Below, piece after piece: positions 54,270 through 62,612 of a stretch of 64,000 nucleotides of DNA; the first letter of the stretch is position 1; every line of letters starts with the position of its first letter. The position numbers and the translations under genes are program-made. This DNA comes from an uncultured Lachnospiraceae bacterium (GTDB taxonomy: Bacteria; Bacillota; Clostridia; Lachnospirales; Lachnospiraceae). The DNA lies in the NCBI GenBank assembly GCA_951800685.1, contig CATOJY010000001.1, forward strand, positions 246,255 through 310,254, written 5' to 3'. Under the pieces are notes generated by a model that saw only the letters and a list, made by a program, of their open reading frames with translations, did not search any database and had not been told where the DNA came from.

Positions 54270-54388
54270 TGCAATCATCCTCCACTTGGCCCACACTCTT
54301 CTCGTGATGGCACCTTAATAAATTCTAATTTCATCTGCTCCAAAATTCCACTGCACTTGCACAGCAGTAGTGTAAATTACTAAAAATA

Positions 54389-54718
54389 TCAAAAAAATAC
54401 TGATATCTCCAAAATCGCTTTAGCGCTGCCAATCGACCCTTGTTGCTTGTAATAAAGTCTTGCCAAACCTGCCACATGTGCATAAAACTCCTGTAACACG
54501 CATCCCCCAGGCAAGCGCTCTGGCCGCTCAATCAAGTCGTTAATATTCCTCACATAAGCTTCATCTGAAAACAGAAGACTTCCGTTCTTATCCTTAAAGA
54601 ATGTAAGATAGACTCCAAATACACCAACTGTAATCACTTCCTCAGTAGAAGTAACGTAAGCGTCTCCTGCTATTGTAGCCCTGCCTGCAACAGCCTTTCC
54701 TAATGCCACCCATCCCAC
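54389..54718 (-). pseudogene. 3'-fragment copy of the beta-helix repeat protein
   Basis: GTG-started 109-codon frame whose core (AGRATIAGDAYVTSTEEVIT... ARLYYKQQG) is identical to the C-terminal part of the 60256-61137 protein, with unrelated ends on both sides. The DNA identity covers 255 bp. It may be translated, because the GTG lies 4 nt after the upstream stop, but it lacks most of the helix repeats. Confidence 0.7.
54437..54691. repeat. 255-bp direct repeat, copy 1 (copy 2 at 60301-60555)
   Basis: No differences seen between the two copies over 255 bases, which indicates a recent duplication or gene conversion across 6 kb. Confidence 0.93.
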
Positions 54719-54721
54719 CTA

Positions 54722-55144
54722 CTAAAATTCGAACCCCATATTATCTTCAATATTACTAATTGCATCAGGAATATACTTCCGGTAAATCTCCTCATTATTG
54801 CTGAACCAGCACGATGTACCGATACAGTTACAGTACCAACTCATATCTTCCCAAGGATTCAAGCTCTCCAGTTCATCAATCTCTTCCTGGAGCCGGTCGT
54901 ATTCTACCTCGCCTTCCTCCATATTATCCTTCTGATTCTTCCTCTCATCGATGGCATCCCTTACAGCGCCAGTCAACTCTAACTGGCCTTTCCGGAAAAT
55001 CTCTCCGGTAATGATATTAAGCGTCGGCTTTATGCCATCTGTCTGCAATTCCTCTACAATTTCTCCCAGGTCATATCCAACATCATCCAATATCCGAAGA
55101 TCCAGGCTGCCACATTCCAGCAGAACCAGCAATATATCTTCCAT
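54722..55144 (-). CDS. hypothetical acidic protein
   Basis: 140 residues, GGAGATGATAAG before the ATG. Leucine-rich N-terminus, then an acidic coiled-coil-like stretch (NMEEGEVEYDRLQEEIDELE) and a Trp/Cys-containing end (WEDMSWYCNCIGTSCW). Not recognised; typical small accessory gene of mobile elements. Confidence 0.65.
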   Translation of the reverse strand: MEDILLVLLECGSLDLRILDDVGYDLGEIVEELQTDGIKPTLNIITGEIFRKGQLELTGAVRDAIDERKNQKDNMEEGEVEYDRLQEEIDELESLNPWEDMSWYCNCIGTSCWFSNNEEIYRKYIPDAISNIEDNMGFEF

Positions 55145-55272
55145 CTTATCATCTCCGTCCGATCTTTGATTTCTATTGCAACTGCTACCGGTTTTCTCCT
55201 GAAGTATCCGTGACTGTCCGGATGCTTACTCTGGTACGCACTCATCAGACCATAAACGCTTTCTACTGCCAT
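55054..55272 (-). CDS. possible small protein overlapping the 140-aa gene
   Basis: Starts MAVESVYGLMSAYQSKHPDS with AAAGGAGGAGTGGGCATA ahead of it, better than the track's 55401 start, but it overlaps the next gene by 91 nt. The first ~45 residues may be genuine with a frameshift or altered stop afterwards. Confidence 0.35.
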   Translation of the reverse strand: MAVESVYGLMSAYQSKHPDSHGYFRRKPVAVAIEIKDRTEMIRWKIYCWFCWNVAAWIFGYWMMLDMTWEKL

Positions 55273-55808
55273 TATGCCCACTCCTCCTTTGCAACTTCTT
55301 GATTCTTCTTTCCAAATACTGTTTAGCTTTTTCAATACCCTGTATTTCTTTCTGTTTATTCCCCATACAGGCAGAAGGTTTTCTGTCTGCATGAGAGACA
55401 TATTCTGCGGGGCTTAGCGTCCACTGCTTCCAAGCTCTCTTTGCCTGGAAGCAGTGGTTTGTACGTAGCTTAACAGTGACTCTAAACTGCGACTACGCCT
55501 TACACATCAGCTCATCTATTCCCCACAGTTACTTTTATATAGAAGACGCCACTGCTTAAAAAAGTTTAAAGAAATTCAAACTGCAAACATACACTATTGC
55601 GTGAAAAAGGAAGGTATCTGTCATGACATGACTAAATACCTTCCTTCTTCTAATACCTTGTATCTAAATACATGAATACTATTGTTTACTTATATTGCTT
55701 TCTCGATTAATGCTAACCTGTCACTCCCTACATTACGCAACCAGATTAAAACCATACTTGTCTGCATTCTTTGCACTTCCCATACAAACACCGAACAATA
55801 GCCGCGCC
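55273..55808. other. gene-poor region with two hairpins
   Basis: No convincing gene. It has CCACTGCTTCCA-N13-TGGAAGCAGTGG (12-bp perfect stem, 55432-55468) and AAGGAAGGTAT-N18-ATACCTTCCTT (about 55608-55648) followed by TTTTT on the minus strand; the latter probably terminates the HEPN/MNT transcript. Confidence 0.45.
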
Positions 55809-56198
55809 TTAAAACACACTCATATCATCAAGTCGGTTTTGAAATAATGGCTTTATGAGTTCGAACCCTTTCTCCACATTTCTTTTCTCAAGAAAATAAT
55901 TTTTTATATATCGGGTTTTAGACTCCCACGTTGTTATCGTGCCTGCAAACAATTGTAACTTCTCTCCCAATAAATCATCGGCAGAATTTAATAAATTTAC
56001 GAGTGTTGGCAAATCATGTGTATGCGGATACTTCACTCCATTGATTTCAAGATGGTGTTTTATAAATAACTCCAGGGACTGTTCCAGCAGATATCCTGAT
56101 AGGTTAATAAAGAAATCATCTTCACCTATAAGCTTCCAATTCGCTTCTGCAGCCTTAAAATTTGAAAAGGCCCTATCTAGCAGTGTCTCATTTCTCAT
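55809..56198 (-). CDS. HEPN-domain protein of an MNT/HEPN pair
   Basis: About 129 residues from ATG at 56198 (AAAGG upstream); it overlaps the nucleotidyltransferase gene by 11 nt. All-helical, with the pattern AFSNFKAAEANWKLI...LSGYLLEQSLELFIKHHLEI typical of HEPN proteins partnered with minimal nucleotidyltransferases. An RNase-type Rx4-6H is not obvious. Such pairs behave as toxin-antitoxin modules in which the nucleotidyltransferase AMPylates or neutralises the HEPN toxin. Confidence 0.75.
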   Translation of the reverse strand: MRNETLLDRAFSNFKAAEANWKLIGEDDFFINLSGYLLEQSLELFIKHHLEINGVKYPHTHDLPTLVNLLNSADDLLGEKLQLFAGTITTWESKTRYIKNYFLEKRNVEKGFELIKPLFQNRLDDMSVF

Positions 56199-56520
56199 AA
56201 ACACAAACACCTTTCTTATTAATTTCCTCCATCAACGCACCATCCGCTGTAAAATTAGTCCAGCGATCTACCGGGTTTTCCAGATCCTCAAAGGTTATTT
56301 CTGGAAACTCTGCTTCTTGCTCCAGGTATACATCTATATCGCTCCATGGATTACATTGAGCGGTAACCGAACTACCGAAAATCACAACCTTTTTTATGTT
56401 CGCACAAGCTGTAGCTTTCTTTACAATCTTCAGCACGTCCTGCTGCTGCGTTGGAAAAATGTACTCTTGGTTATAGTAGCATTCCTCCGTTATTTTTTTC
56501 CAACTGTCCATATCATCCAA
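56188..56520 (-). CDS. minimal nucleotidyltransferase (MNT antitoxin-type)
   Basis: 110 residues from TTG at 56520 (AGGAGGG upstream). Catalytic motif KKVVIFGSSVTAQCNPWSDI followed by DVYLEQ gives GS...DxD; a third acidic residue is likely in FPEITFEDLEN. Gene order and overlap with the HEPN gene match the MNT/HEPN operon type. Confidence 0.8.
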   Translation of the reverse strand: MDDMDSWKKITEECYYNQEYIFPTQQQDVLKIVKKATACANIKKVVIFGSSVTAQCNPWSDIDVYLEQEAEFPEITFEDLENPVDRWTNFTADGALMEEINKKGVCVYEK

Positions 56521-57030
56521 AACAAAACCCTCCTGAAATACAATAACACCTCACAGCTGTGTAGTACATTACTTATCAAATTCAATAATGCCTTCCACCT
56601 CATCTTATTCTGTAACTTTCCATTCATTCTAGCACATAGAATATTTCAATGCAATAGTCCCGATTGTTGTAATCTGATTATTTCCAGTTGCAACATTATT
56701 CCTGATTATTTTTTATTAGCTGGCGCCAGTAATACAATCATGTTTCCTATGCTCCCCGTGTATTTCACTGGTTCCTACCGAAAACTATCCATCCACCCAA
56801 ATCTTCCCTTTCATGCCACTGGAAACGGAAAGTGATTTAATTCTGTGTGGTACCATATCTCTTTTTCCTGTTATCATGACTTCGTTTCCACTATTAATTC
56901 ATATTTCTTCCCTGCACTAGATTACTTTCTGCTACCCTTAACTGTATATCCATGTTCAAACCTCCTCAGATTGCCACCCACACAGCAGACACTATCCGCA
57001 AGATTTCCAGAATGTAAAATTGTGGAAAAA
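56521..57030. other. gene-poor region
   Basis: 510 nt without a supported gene. The minus strand has short broken frames (for example one ending KYTGSIGNMIVLLAPANKK) which may be remains of a degraded gene. No mobile element ends were seen. Confidence 0.3.
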
Positions 57031-57468
57031 TCAAAACAGTATAATTCCTACAATCGCAGCCACCATAGCCAACAAAAAAATCCCTGCTCCTACTACAGAA
57101 AAAATCCTGCCCAATTGTTCCTCTTTTTCCTCCGAGCAGTAATATTGCTCTATGTTGTCAGGATTTACATATAAGCATACCTTCTGCCCCAGTTTGAATC
57201 TTGGTTTGGAACTGCCTGTCTGGTCGCGTTTCCGTACCTCTTTCCCATTTACGGTGTATTCATAGACAGAATACCAGGAATACCGGACTTCGCCGCATAC
57301 GTATTCCTGCTCCTTCCTTACTTCTGCGACTTTAGCAGTAACTTTCTGTGTACAGCATGTCTTTCTCTTTTTCACGCCTGCGCAGACAGCTCTCCCCGCA
57401 ACGATAAATCCCATGCCCATGATGGCAAATAATATCCCTAACAGACGCAGCGTCCACATATCATCCAT
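57031..57468 (-). CDS. DUF3592 membrane protein
   Basis: 145 residues; ATAGGAGGAATAGAAC precedes the ATG. Two membrane helices bracket a beta-domain: LLGILFAIMGMGFIVAG, then KVTAKVAEVRKEQEY...WYSVYEYTVNGKEV, FKLGQKVCLYVNPDNIEQYY, and a final helix IFSVVGAGIFLLAMVAAIVG. This is the DUF3592 pattern. Function unknown; frequent as a solitary small gene in Firmicutes. Confidence 0.82.
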   Translation of the reverse strand: MDDMWTLRLLGILFAIMGMGFIVAGRAVCAGVKKRKTCCTQKVTAKVAEVRKEQEYVCGEVRYSWYSVYEYTVNGKEVRKRDQTGSSKPRFKLGQKVCLYVNPDNIEQYYCSEEKEEQLGRIFSVVGAGIFLLAMVAAIVGIILF

Positions 57469-57913
57469 GTTCTATTCCTCCTATCTTGCGTAATAAATTT
57501 ATAGCTAGTCAGAACAGGCTATAGTCTTATCCTGTTCTGGTATAGATGCAGGATGATTTCTAAAGGTATTCCCTCTCCATCCTTTCCCCCTCTATACGAT
57601 TAATAGTTGCCTGTCTCATTTCTTTCTATTAGATGTAAGGAGTTTCTGATGGGAGTCTGTGAGGGTTCCCCCTTTCCCGCAATGCTGGTTATCCTTTTCC
57701 ATCTATACGTTACTTATTACTTTTCCAAAGTCTCACGGTACTATAATGGTTCCTAGCGGAACCTGGGCTAAAGTACTGCTTCATTCCTCATACAAAGCAT
57801 CTTGCTCAGAAAGCACGCAGCCCATATCACTGTACCTTGACTGCTTACACAAATGCTACACCGCCAGGTCTACTCTCTAACTGGGTATTCCTCTTGGAGC
57901 GGTACTGCCAACC
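57469..57913. other. gene-poor region
   Basis: 445 nt without a supported gene. A 9-bp inverted repeat CAGAACAGG/CCTGTTCTG lies near 57510-57540 and a short GGTTCC/GGAACC hairpin near 57752-57765; neither has a T-tract. The plus-strand ORF here has no ribosome binding site. Confidence 0.3.
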
Positions 57914-58900
57914 CTACTCAAACAAGTATTTGAACCGTGGCCATACAGAATAAAGTGCATCCTCATTCTGCTCCACAGCTGCCTTACACAATTCAGGAGT
58001 CTGTTCTTCGACATACCTAAGTGTATACCAATTCTGCTGAACAGCTGCCATACACAGCTCAGGTGTCTGATTCTTCACAAACATAAGTGCTCTCGCATCC
58101 TGCTCCACAGCTGCCCTACATAACTCAGGTGTTTGCTCTTCAACAAATTGAAGCGCTTCCCCACTCTGCTTTACAGCCGCCATACACAATTTCAGTGTCT
58201 GATTCTCTATAAATCGAAGCGATGTCCCATCCTGCTGAACTGCCGCCATACACAACTCTGGAGTCGGTTTTTCGACATCCTTAAGTGCATACCCATTCTG
58301 TTTCACAGCAGCCATACACAATTCAGGTGTTTGATTCTTGACCCACTCAAGTGCAAACCCATTCTCCTGAACAGCCGCCATACACAACTCAGGTGTCTGA
58401 TTCTTCACAAGCATAAGTGCTCTTCCATCCTGCTGAACTGCCGCCATACACAACTCAGGTGTCTGCTCTTTGACATACTCAAGTGCCCACCCATTCTGCT
58501 GGACGGCTGCCATACACAATTCCGGAGTCTGCTCTTTGACATACTCAAGTGCCCACCCATCCTGTTTCACAGCAGCCATACACAATTCAGGTGTTTGATT
58601 CTTGACCCACTCAAGTGCAAACCCATCCTGCTTCATTGCTGCCATGCACAATTCAGGGGTCTGATTCTCTACAGACTTAAGTGCTAATCCCTGCTGCTTC
58701 ACTGCTGCCATGCACAACTCTGGGGTCTGCTCTTCAACAAATTGAAGTGCCCACCCATTCTGCTGGACTGCTGCCATACACAACTCAGGTGTCTGCTCCT
58801 TCACAAATTGAAGTGCGTATCCATCCTGCTTAACCATTTCTAAATCTTTCTGATACTGCTCATCCTCATTAACTGTTCCAAATAAATTCATGTCTTGCAT
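57914..58900 (-). CDS. DUF4116 repeat protein (14 repeats)
   Basis: ATG at 58900 (MQDMNLFGTVNEDEQYQK) follows GGAGGATTTTATT; the track's 58960 start is rejected. About 328 residues, nearly all made of a 22-residue (66-bp) helical repeat with consensus QTPELCMAAVQQDGWALEYV plus two residues. Thirteen clear copies and one degenerate first copy; most variation is at the 'ALxxVxx' positions and QQ/KQ. DUF4116 domains are assumed to make an alpha-solenoid; no activity is known. A short N-cap (MQDMNLFGT) and an end motif (..FKYLFE) are shared with the related genes nearby. Confidence 0.85.
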   Translation of the reverse strand: MQDMNLFGTVNEDEQYQKDLEMVKQDGYALQFVKEQTPELCMAAVQQNGWALQFVEEQTPELCMAAVKQQGLALKSVENQTPELCMAAMKQDGFALEWVKNQTPELCMAAVKQDGWALEYVKEQTPELCMAAVQQNGWALEYVKEQTPELCMAAVQQDGRALMLVKNQTPELCMAAVQENGFALEWVKNQTPELCMAAVKQNGYALKDVEKPTPELCMAAVQQDGTSLRFIENQTLKLCMAAVKQSGEALQFVEEQTPELCRAAVEQDARALMFVKNQTPELCMAAVQQNWYTLRYVEEQTPELCKAAVEQNEDALYSVWPRFKYLFE

Positions 58901-58982
58901 AATAAAATCCTCCTCTGCTTGATTAATAAAAAGGGAAGGCGTCACCCTCCCCTTACTCACTATTTTCTCTATGCAACCCTCC

Positions 58983-59165
58983 TACTCAAACAAGTATCTG
59001 AACTCTGGTCGGATACACTCAAGTACATACTCATTCTGCTTCACTGCTGCCATACACAACTCTGGGATCTGCTCCTCTACAAACGCAAGTGCGTATCCAT
59101 TCCGCCTCACTCTTTCTAATCTGTTCGCTCCTGTTATCTGTTCTAAATAAATTCATATCCTGCAT
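58983..59165 (-). pseudogene. remnant DUF4116 gene
   Basis: Starts with MQDMNLFRTDNR after GGAGGATTTTATT, loses frame within the N-cap, and in another frame retains GYALAFVEEQIPELCMAAVK and ends RPEFRYLFE. It is a one-repeat deletion derivative of its neighbours. Confidence 0.75.
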
Positions 59166-59239
59166 AATAAAATCCTCCTAAAACACTCCTACAGCTTCCT
59201 AAACCCTATTGCATCCGCGTAGCAGATATTTACTCCTTT

Positions 59240-59502
59240 TCACCAGCCAGATACTACGCTAGTCTGAGTGTTCTGCCACTGTAAGCTGTTCATAGCAACT
59301 AACATCTTCCCCATCTGGAATTTCCACATTAACCCAGTACTCAGATGGGGAACCACGCGCTCATCAAAATCATCTGCATCCAGAATGATCTCGGAACGCC
59401 AGATAGCATCTTCTACTCTTTCTATTGCCTCCTTCTTGTTTTTTGCTTCCACGATAATAGTTTTTTCAAAATCTCTTTTACACTTATTCCGTATCTTGGC
59501 AT
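59240..59502 (-). CDS. DpnD/PcfM-like protein
   Basis: The track starts at an internal GTG. ATG at 59502 follows AGGAGAGAATAGT and gives 87 residues beginning MPRYGISVKEILKKTIIVEA. The pattern 'I.E.LKKTI.VEAKNKKEAIERV' with SEIILDADDFD matches the DpnD/PcfM C-terminal domain family found beside restriction genes and in conjugative elements. Biochemical role unknown. Confidence 0.7.
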
Positions 59503-59546
59503 ACTATTCTCTCCTGTTCTTACAGTTATTAATTTCTATTTGCAAG

Positions 59547-59744
59547 CTATGATCGCTCTTCTTGACAGCTATTTATATACCTGTTTTTAATAGGCGTGAG
59601 AACCTGCTTGGGAATAACATCGTAACCTTTTCCATTAACAAAGCATCTTCCCCTACCCTGATAATTTCTTTTGACAGTAAAACTCCCAAACTGCTTAACA
59701 TACTTTCTTACAGCTTCAATTGGTGATTTTGCTTCTATATCCAC
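59547..59744 (-). CDS. small hypothetical protein, probably 5'-truncated
   Basis: 65 residues from GTG with no ribosome binding site. The frame stays open upstream for ten further codons (FYSAIITRAV) that read as a natural continuation before a stop, so the true N-terminus has probably been lost. Contains IEAKSPIEAVRKYVKQFGSF and ends basic. Confidence 0.45.
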   Translation of the reverse strand: MDIEAKSPIEAVRKYVKQFGSFTVKRNYQGRGRCFVNGKGYDVIPKQVLTPIKNRYINSCQEERS

Positions 59745-59866
59745 CGCTCGCGTTATTATCGCTGAATAAAAACTTCCTGCCTATAGATCATGAACTCTAT
59801 ACGCTTTCACTCATTCTCCTTATCTTATCCGCTAGACTGCGCCAGTTTGCTTTTCATCAGATTGCA

Positions 59867-60070
59867 TTATTTCCTTGCATCACCCGACGATGCGTCCTGT
59901 GTACGGTGATTCCATGCATTAAGGGCTTTATCCCCATGAAATGCATAGCTAGGACCGGATGCCCCACACCTACTGCATACTGCACTGTAAACATACGCGT
60001 TGTAATTCAAGACAATTTTCACACACCCGCAGAATGGGCAAGGGGCTAGCTCTCTATTATCATCCATCAT
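59867..60070 (-). CDS. Lar-like restriction-alleviation family zinc-ribbon protein
   Basis: 67 residues; AGGAGGATTATAGG precedes the ATG. APCPFCGCVKIVLN, CSRCGASGP and ALNAWNHR are the PCPFCG...C..C...WN.R pattern of the Lar family. These small phage/prophage proteins are associated with relief of type I restriction, though most members are untested. An internally deleted copy is at 52561-52708. Confidence 0.8.
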   Translation of the reverse strand: MMDDNRELAPCPFCGCVKIVLNYNAYVYSAVCSRCGASGPSYAFHGDKALNAWNHRTQDASSGDARK

Positions 60071-60084
60071 CCTATAATCCTCCT
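59967..60084. repeat. 118-bp direct repeat, copy 2
   Basis: Identical to 52605-52722; here it belongs to the intact Lar-like gene. Confidence 0.9.
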
Positions 60085-60087
60085 ATC

Positions 60088-60212
60088 TCAAAGCTTCTTC
60101 TGCAACAGTATGAATATTTATCTGCAAAGTAGGCAGTTGCTCTCTTAATGAACTTTCAATACTTGTTAAGAAGCCGTTGTACAGATCCCCTCCCTGAAGT
60201 AATTCGTAAGCG
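60088..60212 (-). pseudogene. 3' remnant of a relative of the 151-aa protein
   Basis: Encodes ELLQGGDLYNGFLTSIESSL and then REQLPTLQI...EEALR, matching the last ~45 residues of the 52705-53160 protein. Upstream homology stops at about 60212, so the 5' part is lost. Confidence 0.75.
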
Positions 60213-60255
60213 CCAAATATTAATGCGGTCAGATACAAAATTACCCCAGCCATAA

Positions 60256-61137
60256 TCAAAATGTCATCAACTTAGGAAGTGATTCACTCTGCTCGCTATT
60301 CCCTTGTTGCTTGTAATAAAGTCTTGCCAAACCTGCCACATGTGCATAAAACTCCTGTAACACGCATCCCCCAGGCAAGCGCTCTGGCCGCTCAATCAAG
60401 TCGTTAATATTCCTCACATAAGCTTCATCTGAAAACAGAAGACTTCCGTTCTTATCCTTAAAGAATGTAAGATAGACTCCAAATACACCAACTGTAATCA
60501 CTTCCTCAGTAGAAGTAACGTAAGCGTCTCCTGCTATTGTAGCCCTGCCTGCAACTTCTGCACCGCCGCAAAGGAAAGCATTGTCTGTTACTCTAACTCC
60601 AACATCCACCACAGCATCACCGTACACTTTAGTATTCTCAAGTATCATAGCTGAATTTATCTTTGCGCATCCGTACACTTCTGCGTTATCCTCAATTGTA
60701 GAAGTACCTGTCACAAATGCGTTCCCATGTACCTTAGCTGAATCAGAAATATTTGATAATCCGCCTATGATGCACTCTCCGTATACTGTAGCGTTGCCTC
60801 TTATAACTGCTTTTCCTCCAATACGTACATAACCTGCAATTCTTGCACTATCTTTTATGGAAGAATCCTCTTTAATAATTGCCCTTCCGCATACAGTTGC
60901 ATCATTCTGTACTATAGCATTATCCACTATCATAGCACCACCGTAAATGCATGCATCTCCATAAACCCAGCAGTTTCCATAGTGCGCAAGATTCTTCTCT
61001 TTCTCTACCCAGCCACCCAAATCACCTTTTTTCACGTCATTAAAATTAGAAAGCGACCTAATCCTGTGCAGTACTATATTACATTCTTCAGTCTTTATAA
61101 TCTTTGTTTCGTCAGTCAATTCATATTTCTTTTCCAT
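60256..61137 (-). CDS. left-handed beta-helix (hexapeptide-like) repeat protein
   Basis: 293 residues; AAAGGAAGGTTAGC precedes the ATG. N-terminal block MEKKYELTDETKII... DVKKGDLGGWVEKEKNLAHY, followed by about 14 hexapeptide-like turns (GDACIYGGAMIVDNAIVQND, GNATVYGECIIGG, GDAYVTSTEE) predicting a beta-helix, then a helical C-terminal domain. Proteins of this build are widespread in Firmicutes and their phages, and their role is not established; acyltransferase activity is not implied. The last third is duplicated at 54389-54718. Confidence 0.8.
   Translation of the reverse strand: MEKKYELTDETKIIKTEECNIVLHRIRSLSNFNDVKKGDLGGWVEKEKNLAHYGNCWVYGDACIYGGAMIVDNAIVQNDATVCGRAIIKEDSSIKDSARIAGYVRIGGKAVIRGNATVYGECIIGGLSNISDSAKVHGNAFVTGTSTIEDNAEVYGCAKINSAMILENTKVYGDAVVDVGVRVTDNAFLCGGAEVAGRATIAGDAYVTSTEEVITVGVFGVYLTFFKDKNGSLLFSDEAYVRNINDLIERPERLPGGCVLQEFYAHVAGLARLYYKQQGNSEQSESLPKLMTF
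60301..60555. repeat. 255-bp direct repeat, copy 2
   Basis: Identical to 54437-54691; here it is the native 3' part of the beta-helix gene. Confidence 0.93.
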
Positions 61138-61181
61138 GCTAACCTTCCTTTCTGCTAACTTTAACGCAGACGCTCTATTCC

Positions 61182-61573
61182 CTAGAACGTCCTAATAACT
61201 CTTCCAGATACTGACTCTATCCCAACTGAACCAAACTCGGAAAATAAATTATTGTCTGCATTGACAACAAAAGCAATTGGTGTTCCATTCTCCAAATCCC
61301 TACGCTCCAGTTCCCACTCTTCCTCATGTTTTGAAACATACAGAAAAGTAAGTAATTCTCCGATACAGCTATAATTGTGTATCACATAATAAACTACCCT
61401 TTGGTACTCTGATTCAAAGTTACGTACCGTTTGTTCGTATTTCTCGTCCAGAGTGCGAAGGTGTGCACCTTCTGTGCAATACAATTTGCTTTTTCAGAAA
61501 ATTCATTAATTACAGTAGAAGGAAGATTCAGCATCTCCATTCGCTTAACTGCCTCTTTCCTACATTTGCTCAT
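61182..61573 (-). pseudogene. small conserved accessory protein, frameshifted
   Basis: ATG at 61573 follows AAGGAGAATTGGAAC and encodes MSKCRKEAVKRMEMLNLPST and then VINEFSEKA. The frame is then lost near 61478, and the next frame continues LYCTEGAHLRTLDEKYEQTV and on to FVVNADNNLFSEFGSVGI and the stop. One missing base joins both. I recall proteins of this layout (Cys-Arg start, 'SEFGSIGI' end) as common small accessory genes in gut Clostridia, with unknown function. Confidence 0.7.
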
Positions 61574-61688
61574 GTTCCAATTCTCCTTAGTTAGATACTT
61601 TTTTTATAAAATGTTCTGACTGGAAAAACAGTCGACAGATACACCGACTGGATGAAATAAAAACAAGCAGTGCTACACATGAAGAAAA

Positions 61689-61752
61689 TAAAGTGCTTTT
61701 AAGAGCATTTGTTACAAGACACAATTAACTTTTAAAAGCACTTTCACCTTAA
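61689..61752. terminator. hairpin after the 267-aa gene
   Basis: AAAGTGCTTTTAA and TTAAAAGCACTTT form a 13-bp stem around a ~35-nt AT-rich loop, 40 nt after the stop at 61795. The stem ends in CTTT on the minus strand. Confidence 0.5.
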
Positions 61753-61794
61753 TTCATAAGTACAAAATATCCCAACACAAAGCCATCACTATAC

Positions 61795-62598
61795 TCAAAA
61801 TGCATTCATATCAGTTAAAGAATTTTTAGTTGCTTCATCCTTAGTATTGGAATCTCCCATGTTACTAGAGGGTGTAGCCATGTTCTCCCCAAATGTTGCC
61901 ATATTCCTCTCATTACTTTCAACAAAAAATGAAAGAGCCTGTTTCGTCCCTTTATCCTCTTGTGAATTAAGAAGTACTCTTGTCAGCATAGGATAATCGG
62001 AAAAATTCTCCCTGGAATATATTCCTGGTTTATTAAGCAGTTGTGTGGGATTAATCAGCACACCTTGGAAATCATTGGAATGGGATAATAACTGTTTCGC
62101 GGTTATTGTAACTATAAGGCCGGAGTTGTATGGTGCGATTCGTGTTAATGATTTTATACTAGAGGATGCTCTCACATACCATTGAGAAATTGCGGATTGT
62201 TTACCGAAAAGAAAAATATTGATTAGCCTTCCTGCTATTGGCAAAGACATTGGTGCCAATACTGTTCCTACCAAAAGTTCCGAATGCTTCTTCTGTAATG
62301 CTACATGCTCCTCTAACAATATCACGTCATTGCTAAAGTAGGTTTCCAAATCGGTACAGTTTTTAACTACTTTCGCCGCTTTGCCCATAGCTTTAATCTC
62401 TTCCTCGTTGTAAAATACTTCATAGGTATCTTTTTCATGATTCCAAGTGAAGTACTGCATTTCACCTAACTTACAATACACTGAAAATTGATGTTCATTA
62501 ACAAACTGAGCACGGCTACTCTTTGTACTAATAATCAGGTATCCAACGCGATTGCCGCTGTTATTTATTACACATGCTACTTCGTGATAGTGTTTCAT
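61795..62598 (-). CDS. hypothetical protein
   Basis: 267 residues; ATAGGAGGGATGGATTAA precedes the ATG. N-terminal beta-rich part (GYLIISTKSSRAQFV...KLGEMQYFTWNHEKDTYEVF), a helical middle with one moderately hydrophobic stretch (LLVGTVLAPMSLPIAGRLINIF), and an Asn/Met-rich tail. Lies 15 nt downstream of a DUF4116 gene, so it is probably co-expressed. Not recognised. Confidence 0.65.
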   Translation of the reverse strand: MKHYHEVACVINNSGNRVGYLIISTKSSRAQFVNEHQFSVYCKLGEMQYFTWNHEKDTYEVFYNEEEIKAMGKAAKVVKNCTDLETYFSNDVILLEEHVALQKKHSELLVGTVLAPMSLPIAGRLINIFLFGKQSAISQWYVRASSSIKSLTRIAPYNSGLIVTITAKQLLSHSNDFQGVLINPTQLLNKPGIYSRENFSDYPMLTRVLLNSQEDKGTKQALSFFVESNERNMATFGENMATPSSNMGDSNTKDEATKNSLTDMNAF

Positions 62599-62612
62599 TT
62601 AATCCATCCCTC

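Noticed and set aside
55939-56835. 298-aa plus-strand ORF
   Set aside because: It runs antisense to the MNT/HEPN pair, which has clear motifs; the peptide is Cys/Phe/Ser-rich like other shadow frames.
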